From positions 1,750,828 through 1,814,827 of the forward strand of contig LNAC01000350.1 in NCBI GenBank assembly GCA_002007465.1: DNA of 64,000 nt, read 5' to 3'. Shown in pieces: positions 24,874 to 34,645 of the stretch. Position 1 is the stretch's first letter, and the number at the start of each line of letters is the position of its first letter. The notes below the pieces were generated by a model. The model was not told where the DNA came from. It did no database searches and saw only the letters and a list, made by a program, of their open reading frames with translations. Source of the DNA: Ailurus styani (Eukaryota > Chordata > Mammalia > Carnivora > Ailuridae). The position numbers were made by a program, and so were the translations under genes.

Positions 24874-25121
24874 CTGTAGTTTTATTTATTTTTTTTTTAT
24901 AAAATCTTTTTTTTTTTAAAGATTTTATTTATTTATTTCACAGCGGGAGAGAGATCACAAGGAGGCAGAGAGGCAGGCAGAGAGAGAGAGAGAGGGGGAA
25001 GCAGGCTCCCTGCCAAGCAGAGAGCCCGACGCGGGCCTCGATCCCAGGACCCTGAGATCATGACCTGGGCCGAAAGCAGAGGCTTTAACCCACTGAGCCA
25101 CCCAGGCGCCCTGTAGTTTTA
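24874..25121 (-). mobile_element. CAN-SINE, young subfamily, 11-bp TSD
   Basis: A full-length minus-strand SINE with a long T run (24885-24920), AG tract and the head ending 'actgagccacccaggcgcc'. The TSD ctgtagtttta stands at 24874-24884 and 25111-25121. It splits L1 ORF2 just C-terminal of the RT core. Confidence 0.95.
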
Positions 25122-25782
25122 GAATGCAGATATTTTGCCTCCTTGGTTAGGTTTATTCCCAGGTATCTTATGGTTTTGGGTGCAATTGTAAACGGGATTG
25201 ATTCCTTAATTTCTCTTCCTTCTGTCTCATTGTTAGTGTATAGAAATACAACTGATTTCTGTGCATTGATTTTATATCCTGCCATGTTGCTGAATTGCTG
25301 TATGAGTTCTAGCAATGTTGGGGTAGAGTCTTTTGGGGTTTCCACATAAAGTATCATGTCATCTGCAAAGAATGAGAGTTTGACTTATTCTTTGCCAATC
25401 TGAATGCTTTTTATTTCTTTTTGTTTTTGATTGCTTGAGGCTAGGACTTCTAGTATGATGTTGAACAGTGGTGAGAGTGGGTATCTTTGCTGTGTTCCTG
25501 ACCTTAAGGGAAAAGTTCCCAGTTTCTCCCTATTGAGAATGATATTTTCTATGGGATTTTTGTAGATGGATTTTATGATATTGAAGTACTTTCCCTCGAT
25601 CTGTACACTGGAGAGCTTTAATCAAGAAATGATGCTTTATTTTCTCAAATGTTTTTTTATGCATCAATTGAGAGGATCAAATGGTTCTTGTTCTTACTTT
25701 GGTTAATGTGATGTATCACATTGCTTGATTGCAAATGTTGAACCACCATTGTGGTCCAGGAATAAATCCCACTTGGTCATGG

Positions 25783-26002
25783 TGAATAATCCTTTTTTTT
25801 TTAAGGTTTTATTTATTTATTTGTCAGAGAGACAGAAAGAGACAGAGAGAACAAGCAAGAACAGTGGAAGGCAGAGGGAAAAACAGGCTCCCCACTGAGC
25901 AAGGAGCCTAATGTGGGACTTGATCCCAAGACTCTGACATCATGACCTGAGGTGAAGGCAGATGATTAACCAACTGAGCCACCCAGGCATCCCATGAATA
26001 AT
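25783..26002 (-). mobile_element. CAN-SINE, older subfamily, 8-bp TSD
   Basis: A minus-strand SINE with diverged AG-rich part ('gacagaaagagacagagaga') and head 'aaccaactgagccacccaggc'. The TSD tgaataat stands at 25783-25790 and 25995-26002. It is inserted in the RT region of the 22885-26085 L1. Confidence 0.9.
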
Positions 26003-26085
26003 TGTTTTAATGTATTGTTGGATCCTATTGGCTAGTATCTTGGTGAGTATTTTAGCATCCATGCTCATCAGGGATATTGGTCTGT

Positions 26086-26218
26086 AATGAGAGACTCTTA
26101 TGCAGGCCCTGTGCCTGGCATAGAGCCTCATCTATGGCTCCGTCTCACAACCCTGAGATCATGACCTGAGGTGAAATCAAGAATTGGATGCTTAACCAAC
26201 TGAGCCACCCAGGTGCCC
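26086..26218 (-). mobile_element. CAN-SINE fragment (head half)
   Basis: Only the 5' half of a minus-strand SINE is present: 'cctgagatcatgacctgaggtgaaatcaaga', then 'cttaaccaactgagccacccagg'. The 3' half is missing or strongly changed. It directly abuts the broken 5' end of the 22885-26085 L1. Confidence 0.85.
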
Positions 26219-26404
26219 CTCATTTGATGAATTTTTAATTTATGAGTGAAATTGTCAAGTTCACCACCACCAACATCAATGTTAAAAATAGAAAGTAGAA
26301 TTGAAGGAAATAGAAAATCATTTAAAAGTGGGACTATATACAACACAAAACAGAAGGAAATGTAGATGCTACACTTCTCATTTCCACCCCTGATCATAGA
26401 GACA
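26219..26404. other. Unassigned stretch
   Basis: About 185 bases between a SINE fragment and an L1 3' end, with no recognised content. Confidence 0.5.
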
Positions 26405-28440
26405 AGTCTTTTTTTTTCTTAAAGCTTTATTGAAATATTGAAAAATATAACTATAGGATATTTAAAATGTACATTGTGGTGGTTTTATATATGTGTATCC
26501 ATTGTGTAAGGATGCCCACCATCTAGTTAATTAACACATCCATCACCTCACTTTTATGTGAACGAGAATATTTAAGTTCTACTCTCAGCAAATTTCAGTT
26601 ATATTGTTATCAACTCTAGTTATTATATTTTACTTTGGATCTTCATACTATATTCACCTTATACTAGAAAGTTTGTACCCTTTTACCAATCTCTCCCTAT
26701 TTTCCCCACCCTTCAGCTCCTGACAACCACTTTCCTACTTTCTGTTTCTATGACTTTGACTATTAAGAAAAGTCTTTAAATTCCACATGTAAATTATACC
26801 ATGTAGTATTTGTCTTTCTCTGTCTGACTTATTTCATTGAGCATAATGCCCTCATGTTCCATCCATATTGTCACAAAAAGCAGGATTTATTTCTTTCTCA
26901 TGGCTGAATGATATTCCATGTGTATGTACACCATATTTTCTTTATTCATCCATAGTTGGTCACTTAGATTGTTGCCATATCATGGCTAGGCAAATAGTGC
27001 TCAATGAACACAGGAGTGCAGGTATCTATTTAATACCCTTTTTTCATTTCCTTTGGATATATTTCCAGAAGCGGGATTATTGGATCATATGGTAGTTAAA
27101 TAAATTTTTTAAGGTATTTCTGTACTGCCTTCCATAGTGACTAAAACAATTTATATTCCCACCAACAGTGCACAAGTGTTCCCTTTTCTCCACACTCTTG
27201 CCAACATTTGTTATCACTTATTGAGGGAAGCCATTCTAACAAGTGGAAGGATATATCTCATTGTGGTTTTGATTTGCATTTCCCTGATGATTAATGATGT
27301 TTAGCACATATTCATGTGCCTGGTGAACATATGTGTTCTTTGGAAAAGAAAATATCTATTCAATTTCTCTTTCCATTTTTTGAGTTATTTATTTTTTGGC
27401 TATTTAGTTTTATTAGTTTTTTACATATTTTTGATATTATCCCCTTATCAGATATGTGATTTGCAAATATTTTCTCTTATTCCATAAGTTATTTTTTTAT
27501 TTGTTGATGACTTCCTTTGCAGTGCAGAGATATTGAGCTTCATACAGTCCTACTTGTTGACTGTGTGCTTTTGTTGCCTCTACTTTTGGCATTCGATAGA
27601 AAAAAAAATCATCCTTAAGAGTAATACCAAGGAACTTATTATCTTATCTTCTAGAAGTTTTATGGTCTCAGGTCTTATGTTAAAGTCTTTACTCCATTTT
27701 GAGTTGAATTTTGTATGTAGTATAAGGTAGAGTCCAGTTTTATTATATGTACTTGTTCAGTTTTCCCAACAGCACTTATTGAAGAGGGTTTCCTTTTTCC
27801 ATTGTATATTCTTGGGTCCAGTGTTTCCATTGCCATAAATAAATTGACCACATATGCATGGGTTTATTTCTGGGTTTTCTGTTCTGTTTCATTGATCTAT
27901 ATGTTTATTCTTATGCCCACACTATACAGTATTGTTTGTTATAGCTTTGTAAGATAGTTTGAAATCATGAAGTGTGATACTCTCAACTTTGCTCATTATT
28001 TGCAAGATTGCTTTCCCTATTCAGAGTCTTTTTTGGTTCCATACACATTTTAGGATTGTTTGTTCTGTTGCTTTAAAGTGCTGTTAGAATTGTGAGAGGG
28101 ATTGCATTGAATCTGTATTGCTTTAGGTATTTGGACATTTTAACAGTATTCTTCAAATTCATAAGCATGGAATACATTTTCATTTATTTATGTCTTCTTC
28201 AACTTCTTTCATCAATGTATTATTGTTTTCAGTATACAGATATTTTACCACCTTAGATAAGTTAATTCCTAGGTATTTTATTCTTTTGACACAATTACGA
28301 ATAATTTTTAAAATTTCTCTTTCTTATAATTTGTGGTAGTGAATATAAATGCAACTGATATTTTTATACCATATCTCTTGATCTGTTTTAAAATAGATAT
28401 GGAAAATTTCCTTTTATTTTATTGCAATGTGGGGAGTGAA
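26405..28440 (-). mobile_element. Older L1: 3' UTR to RT region
   Basis: The reverse complement of an older L1. The 3' UTR comes first ('cttaaagctttattgaaata', 'ttaacacatccatcacctcac'), then the ORF2 C-terminus ('cccaccaacagtgcacaag', 'ttccctgatgattaatgatg'), up to about 28440 on the C-terminal side of the RT active site. It is older than its neighbours by divergence. Its upstream sequence seems to continue at 34255-36415, after a younger L1 insertion. Confidence 0.82.
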
Positions 28441-28835
28441 TTTTTTTTTCCTTTTTCAGCTTTTTAAAAATTTTAATTCCAGTTTAGTTAACACACAGTG
28501 TTATATTAGTGTCAGGTGTACAATATAGTAATTCAACAGTTTTATACATCACCCAGTGCCTATTACAACAAGTGTACTCCTTAATCCCCATCACATATTT
28601 TACTCATCCTCTCACCCACCTCCCCTTGGTAACCATCAGTTTGTTCTCTATAGTTAAAAGATTGTTTCTCTTTTTTTCCCTTTTTAAATTTGGTTTGATT
28701 CTTAAATTCCATATATTAGTGAGATCATATGGTATTTATCTTTCTTTGACTTATTTCACTTAACATCATATTCTAGCTCCATCCATGTCATTGCAAACGT
28801 AAGATTTCATTCTCTTTATGGGTGAACAATATTCC

Positions 28836-28837
<2 letters not shown>

Positions 28838-28885
<48 letters not shown>

Positions 28886-28892
28886 TATACAC
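28838..28892. repeat. (TG)n microsatellite in L1 ORF2
   Basis: About 42 bases of TG followed by TATG/TATACACAC, directly after 'caatattccattg' of L1 ORF2. This is the same consensus position as the tracts at 7.9 and 22.9 kb. Confidence 0.95.
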
Positions 28893-29029
28893 ACCGTATC
28901 TTCTTTATCCGTTCATCAATCAACGGACACTTGGGCTGCTTCCCAATTTGGCTACTGGAAATAATGCTGCATAAACACAGAGGTGCATATATTCTTTCAA
29001 ATTGTGGGTTTTTATAGAGTTGTCATACT

Positions 29030-29155
29030 TTGTTTCTTTTCTAATTTAAATTCCATTAATTAACATATAGTATATTATTAGTTTCAGAGGTAGAGTTCAG
29101 TGATTCATCAGTCTTATATAATATCCAGTATTCATTACATCATGGGACCTAAAAT
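29030..29155 (-). mobile_element. Very short L1 3' tail nested in L1
   Basis: About 110-120 bases of L1 3' UTR in reverse ('taaattccattaattaacat', 'ttagtttcagaggtagag', 'cagtattcattacatcatgg') break the host L1 ORF2. The host resumes with 'tattctttggataaatactcagtag'. The host word 'aaatt' occurs on both sides, a possible short TSD. About 25 bases between 29005 and 29030 match neither copy. Confidence 0.7.
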
Positions 29156-30847
29156 TAGTGTTTTTGTATTCTTTGGATAAATACTCAGTAGTGCCATTAC
29201 TGGATTATAGGGTAGTTCTAATTTTAACTTTCTGAACTTCCATACGGTTCTCCACACTCTGCACCAGTTTGCATTCCCACCATTGGTGCAAGTGGGTTCC
29301 TTTCTCTCCACATCCTCACCAACACTTGTTCTTTCTTGATTTTAGCAATTCTGACAGCTGTGAGAGGTGATATCTTATTGTACTTTTTGATTTACATTTC
29401 CCTGATGATAAGCTATGTTGAGCATGTTTTCATGTGTCCACTGGCCATCTGGGAGCATTTTTTTTTCATTTGAAGAAATGTCTGTTCATGTCTCCTGACC
29501 ATTTTTTAATTAGACTATTTGTGTTCGGGGTATTGAGTTATGTAAATTATGCATTTTGGACAATAACCCTTTATTTGATATGTCATTTATAAATATCTTC
29601 TCCCATTCAATAGATTGACTCTTAGTTTTGTTGATTATTTCCTTCTCTGTTCAGGAGCTTTTTATTTTGATGAAGTCCCAAAAGTTTATTTTTGCTTTTT
29701 TTCCCTCACCTCAGGAGACACATCTAGAAAAATGTTGCTATAATTATCCGGTGCTCTCTTCTAAGAGTTTTATGGCTTCAGGTCTCACATTTAGGTCTTT
29801 AATCCATTTTGAGTTTATTTTTGTGTATAAGAAAGTGGTTCAGTTTCATTCTTTTGTATATAACTGACCAGTTTCCCCAATACCATTTGTTGAAAAGACT
29901 GTCCTTTTCCCATGGAGTCTATTTTTCTACTTTGTTGAAGATTAGACTACTTGACTACTTTGACTATTTGACTACTTGACTACATAATTGTGACCTGATA
30001 CTTGACTACATAATTATGGTTTTATTTCTGAGTTTTCTATTCCCTTCCATTGATCTATATGTCTATTTTTGTGCAAGTACCATACTGTTTTGATCACTAC
30101 AGCTTTGTAATATAACATGAAGTCTGGAATTGTGATTCCTTCAGCTTTGTTTTTATTTTTCAAGATTTCTTTGGCTATCCAAGGTCCTTTGGTGGTTGGG
30201 TAAAAATTTTAGGGCTATTTGTTCTAGTTCTGTGAAAAATGCTGTTGGTATTTTGATTAAGATTGCATTGAATGCATAGATTGCTTTGGGTAGTATAGAC
30301 ATTTTAACAGTATTGGTTCTTCCAATCCATGTACGTGGAATATCTTTTCATTTCTTTGTGGCATCTTCAATTTCTCTTGTCACTGTTTCATAGTTTTTAG
30401 AGTACAGGTCTTTCACCTCTTTGGCTAAGTTTATTCCTAGGTATTTTATTATTTTTGGTGCAATGGCAAATGGTAATTTTTTATTTCTTTTTCTGCTGCT
30501 TCATTAATATTGCATAGAAATACAACAAATTTCTGTACATTGAATTTGAATCCTGTGACTTTGCTGAATTTATTAATCATTTTAGTAGTTTTCTGGTGGA
30601 ATCTTTTGGGTTTTCTATAGAGAGTATCATGTCATCTGCAAATGGTGAAAGTTTTACTTCTTCCTTACCAATTTGGATGCCTTTTGTTTCTTTTTATTGT
30701 CTAAATGATGTGGCTCAGACTTTCAGAGAATGAACATTCTTGTCTTATTCCTGATTTTAGTGGGGAAAGCTCTGTTTTTCTTCATTGAGTAGTATGTTGG
30801 CTATGGGTTTTTTCACATGTGATTTTTATTATGTTTTTCCCTCTAAC

Positions 30848-30986
30848 CCTATTTTGTTGAGGGGTGTCTGGATGGTTTGGTTGGTGGAGCATGTGACTCT
30901 TAATCTTGAAGTTATGGGTTCAAGGCCCAAGTTGGGTACAGAAATTACTTAAAAACAAAATCTTTAAATAAACCTACTTCGTCAAG
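30848..30986 (+). mobile_element. Short tRNA-Lys-derived SINE
   Basis: About 110 bp. The body reads close to tRNA-Lys(CUU): 'gactcttaatc' in the anticodon region and 'gggttcaaggcc' as the polymerase III B box, then 'gttgggta' and an A-rich end 'aaaacaaaatctttaaa'. It lacks the CT-rich tail region of the other SINEs. The flanking words cctattttgttgag (30848-30861) and cctacttcgtcaag (30973-30986) are a diverged TSD, so it is an older insertion. It is not a functional tRNA: the acceptor stem is not complementary. Confidence 0.8.
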
Positions 30987-31278
30987 GGCATTTATCCTGA
31001 ATGGATGTTGTAATTTGTCAAATGTTTTTTCTGTACCTATTGAAATGATCATATGGTCTTTATACTCTTTCTTATTGAGGCAATGTATCATGTTTATTTA
31101 TTTGTAACTATTGAACCATGCTTGCATTCTGGGAATAAATCCTACTTGATCATGGTGAATGTTTTTTTAATGTATTGTTTGATTTGGTTTGCTAATATTT
31201 TGTTGAGGAGATTTGTATCTGTGTTTATTAGAGATATAGACCTGTAGGGCTATTTATTTATTTAATGATATCTTTCTT

Positions 31279-31723
31279 TGGTTTTGGTTTGTTTATTTAT
31301 TATGTTATGTTAGTCACCATACAGTATGTCATTAGTCTTTGATGTAGAGTTCCATGATTCACTGTTTTCATGTAACACCCAGTGCTCCATGCAATCCATG
31401 CATTCCTTAATACCCATCATCTGGCTCACTCAGCTCCCAATCCCCCTCTCTTCTAAAACCTTCTGTTTGTTTCCCAGAGTGCATAGTCTCTCATGGTTCA
31501 TCTCCCACCCGAATTTCTCCCCCTTCATTCTTCCCTTCCTTCTCCTAATGTTCTCCATGCTATTCCTTATGTTCTACAAATAAGTGTAACCATATGATAA
31601 TTCACTTTATCTGTTTGAGTTATTTCACTTAGCATAATCTTCAGTCCCATCCATGTTGATGCAAAGTTGTGTATTCATCCTTTCAAATGGCTGAGTAATA
31701 TTCCAATGGGTATATGGTCTTGG
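31279..31723 (-). mobile_element. 5'-truncated young L1 nested in L1
   Basis: About 425 bp of L1 3' UTR and ORF2 end: T-rich tail ('tttgtttatttattatg'), 'agtcaccatacagtatgtc', 'agtgctccatgcaatccat', ending at 'ttccaatgggtata'. The TSD is tggttttgg (31279-31287) versus tggtcttgg (31715-31723), one mismatch. The host L1 reads '...ctttggttttgg' and then '...tatcaaggtgatactg', continuous in RT. Confidence 0.88.
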
Positions 31724-32534
31724 TATCAAGGTGATACTGTCCTCATCGAATGAGTTTGGAAGTTTTCCTTTCATTTCTCTTTTTTGGAATAGTTCAAGAA
31801 TATATACTAACTCTTCTTTAAGTGTTTGGTAGAATTACCCTGTGAAGCTATCTGGCCCTGGAATTTTGTTTGTTTGGAATTTTTTGATTACTGATTCAGT
31901 CTCTTTGCTGGTAATTTGTTCAAATTTTCTATTTCTTCTTGCTTCAGTTTTGGTAGATTATAGTTTCTAAGAATTTATCCATTTCTTCTAGGTTGTCTAA
32001 ATTGTTGGCATATAGTTTTTTTTTTTATCATATTCTCTTAGAATTGTTTGTGTTTTTGTGGTGTTGGTTATTTCTCCTCTTTCAGTTTTGTTTGATTTTG
32101 TTTATTTGAGTCATTACTCTTATTTATTTATTTATTTATTTACTTTCTTTTTTTATGACTCTTGGTAGAGGTTTATCAATTCTGTTGATCTTTTCAAAGA
32201 ACTAGTCCCTGGTTTTATTGATCTGTTCTATTGGGGTTTTTTGTTTTGTTTTGTTTTGTTTGTTGTTAATTTTTAGTTTCTACTTTATTTCTGCTCTAAT
32301 TATTAATTTTTCCTTTCTTCTACTGGTTTGGGTTTTTGTTTGTTTTTCTTTTTATCATTCTTTTAGATGTAGGATTAGGTAGTTTATTTTGGATTTTTCT
32401 TTGCCTCTTGAGGTAGGCCTGTATTGCTATAAACTTTCCTCTTAGAATGACTTTTGCTGCATCCCAAATGTTTTGGACTATTGGGTTTTCATTTTAGTTT
32501 CCATGGACTTCTTGATTTCTTCTTCTTCTTCTTT

Positions 32535-32728
32535 TTTTTTTTTAGATTTTATTTATTTATTTGACAGAGAGAGATCTCAAGTAGGCAGAGAGGCAGGCAG
32601 AGAGAGAGGAGGAAGCAGGCTCTCTGCCGAGCAGGGAGCCCGATGCGGGGCTCCATCCCAGGACCCTGAGATCATGACCTGAGCCAAAGGCAGAGGATTT
32701 AACCCACTGAGCCACCCAGGCACCCCAG
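32535..32728 (-). mobile_element. CAN-SINE, young subfamily
   Basis: A full-length minus-strand SINE from the T run near 32530-32542 to the head 'aacccactgagccacccaggc' and 'acccc' at 32728. It lies within the RT/EN linker region of the 28.4-34.2 kb L1. The TSD is hard to place because the target is itself TTC-rich. Confidence 0.92.
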
Positions 32729-32997
32729 TTTATTTCTTTGAATTCTTGGTTGACACATTCATTGTTTAGTACCATGTTATTTATGTTGTGTTGTCCTTCA
32801 AGACTTTTTCTCGTGGTTGATTTCTAGTTTCATAGTTATCGCCAGAAAAAATGTATGGTATGACTTTGATCTTTTTGAATTTGCTGAGGCTTGTTTTGTG
32901 GTCTCATATGTGTTCTATTCTATCTGTATCTGCTTTTCTGTGTTAGGAAAGACACCATGTCTCTTGGTCTTAAAAATGGTAGGTAGGACATGTGCCT

Positions 32998-33215
32998 TTA
33001 CCTAGGTGGTGCTGGTCCTCCTCCATAGGGGATACATAGTCACTGAGAGGATTGGGCTAGCTGGACCATTCCACAGCCCCACAAAATACATGTGGGTGGG
33101 CATATTGTGGCACAAATTGGGTGCTTGTTCTCATCCACAGGGGATGTAAAGCCACCATGGAGAACAGGGCTGACTGGGACTGCTGACCCAAAGCACACAT
33201 GGGTGGGAGGTGCAG
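32998..33215 (-). repeat. Two degenerate tandem ~112-bp units in L1 5' region
   Basis: A unit starting 'ggtgctggtcctcctccat' at 33008 recurs as 'ggtgcttgttctcatccac' at 33120, a period of about 112 bases. Both contain 'aggggat', 'gggct' and end in 'catg(t)gggtggg'. The units are more G+C-rich than the surroundings. Part of a third may follow the SINE at 33262-33462. Confidence 0.65.
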
Positions 33216-33476
33216 TGTTTTTTTGTTGTTGGTGGCGGTGTTGGTGTTTGTTTGTTTTGTTTTTGTTTTTATTTTAAGGATTTATTTACCCATTTGAGAG
33301 AGAGAGAGCAGAGGGAGGGGCAGAGGAAGAGGGAGGGAATCCTCAAGAAAACTCCCCATTGAGTGTGGAGCCTGATGCTGAGCTCAATTCCAGGACTGCA
33401 AGATTATGACCTGAGCCAAAATCAAGAGCTTGATGCCCAACCAACTGAGCCACTCGGGTGTAACATGGGAGATGCA
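33205..33476 (-). mobile_element. CAN-SINE, older subfamily
   Basis: A minus-strand SINE with tail of TTTG/TTTTG units (about 33217-33275), AG-rich part, and head 'aaccaactgagccactcgggtg'. The flanks gggaggtgcagt (33205-33216) and gggagatgcagt (about 33467-33478) look like a diverged TSD. It interrupts the 5' repeats of the surrounding L1. Confidence 0.85.
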
Positions 33477-34361
33477 GTTTTAACAAGGTGACACGTTTTC
33501 TACAGGTCATGAGAGGCAGTATTGGCAAGGTTTGCAAGTGTCTTCCAGCACTAGGGCATCCACAGCACTAGGACTGAGGCAGATCTGACTAGAGTGGGGA
33601 GGCAGGACATGGTATAAGCAAGTTAGGTAATGAGTGCCCACGGAGTGCTGGTTCCTATAGGTGTCTGTGTGTTTATATTATGATGAGGAGCTGGGAAGGA
33701 AAATGGTACCTGCCAACTCCTTTGTTCCTGGAGAAGACCCTTAGTGAACTTTGAGATTAGTAGTAATTTACGGTCCCTTCCATAGCCCCAGGCACCTTTC
33801 TAACTTCTGCTTCCAAGATATATCTCCGCAGGCTATAGCTGTGCTGTCTTTTACGGGCAGGTGCTCAGCTACCTATTATCGTCTGTGCTCTCTCAGAGCT
33901 GAGCGTGCTGATTTTTAAAGTTCCAGGCATTAAGTCTCACTGGTTGTAAACTCTCAGGAAATCAGACCTTCAGATTTTCAAAGCCAAATGCTATGGAGAT
34001 TTCTCTTCCACTTATAGGCTCCCCAGTGTGCTAGTCTACTTTTCACTCCTCTCCATTCCTGTGTCTCCCTCCCTCCAGTACTCAGACTCATGGAGTTTAG
34101 GCTCTCACTGAGTCTTTGCCCTTCTTACCCTCCTTGATGTGGCCTCTTATCTACATTTAGCTGTAGAATTTATTTAGCCAGTATTTGTGTCTTTCTCTGG
34201 GTTGTTTGCTTTGACATAATTGTTATTTAATTTTACCCAAAGGATGAAGTGAATTTAGGAACTTCCTGAAAGCAACTGGTTTTTGTATACTGATTTTGTA
34301 TCCTGCAACTTTACTGAATTGACTTATTGGTCCTAAAAGTTTTATCATGGAGTCTTTTGGG

Positions 34362-34391
34362 TCTGTCTTTCTTTCTTTCTCTCTCTCTTTT

Positions 34392-34452
<61 letters not shown>

Positions 34453-34645
34453 TCTTTCTTCTTTATTTTTGAGAGAGAGAGAGAGAAGGAGGGGGAATGG
34501 ATAGGGAGAAGGAGAGAGATAATCTTAAGCAAGCTCCATGACCAGCACAGCCCAATGCAAGGGATCGAACTCACATCCCTGAGATCATAACCTGAGCTGA
34601 AATCAAGAGTCAGTTGCTTAACCAACTGAGCCACCCAGGAGCCCC
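34362..34645 (-). mobile_element. CAN-SINE with long expanded (TTTC)n tail
   Basis: A minus-strand SINE whose A-rich tail has grown into about 95 bases of TTTC/CTTT (34364-34460). The AG part, then 'cctgagatcataacctgagctgaaatcaagagtc', then head 'cttaaccaactgagccacccagg' follow. It is an older subfamily. Open frames on both strands here are produced by the pure tetranucleotide run and are not genes. Confidence 0.92.

Larger units (their letters stand above)
22885..26085 (-). mobile_element. L1 ORF2 fragment lacking its 3' end, with nested insertions
   Basis: The reverse complement of L1 ORF2 runs from its C-terminus (22885) to the RT N-terminal side (about 26085). The RT active site reads F-A-D-D-M-I-L-Y at about 25345-25370. 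The frame at 25085-25357 gives the segment MAGYKINAQKSVVFLYTNN followed by IRYLGINLTKE, classical L1 RT/thumb wording. The frame at 24274-24510 holds [13 protein letters not shown]. The element starts abruptly inside the ORF2 C-terminus, with no 3' UTR or poly(A). It is broken by SINEs at 23098-23298, 24885-25110 and 25791-25994 and by another L1 at 23648-24022. Confidence 0.9.
28441..34250 (-). mobile_element. Near-complete L1 (3' UTR, ORF2, 5' UTR-like) lacking ORF1
   Basis: The reverse complement of one L1: T-rich tail at 28441-28456, carnivore-type 3' UTR, ORF2 C-terminus from about 28800, RT active site F-A-D-D-M-I at about 30625-30640, ORF2 running on to about 32925. The next part is 5' UTR-like (about 32990-34250), with two degenerate repeats of about 112 bp and a segment 'ctcctttgttcctggagaag' that I associate with L1 5' UTRs of this lineage. 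There is no ORF1 and no N-terminal endonuclease. Flanking agtgaattt at 28434-28442 and 34246-34254 may be the TSD. Insertions inside it: an L1 bit near 29030-29155, a short SINE 30861-30972, L1 31288-31714, and SINEs at 32540-32728 and 33262-33462. Confidence 0.75.

Noticed and set aside
30861..30940. Possible functional tRNA-Lys gene
   Set aside because: The anticodon-like and B-box words are present, but the acceptor and D stems do not pair, and it ends in an A-rich SINE tail with a TSD.
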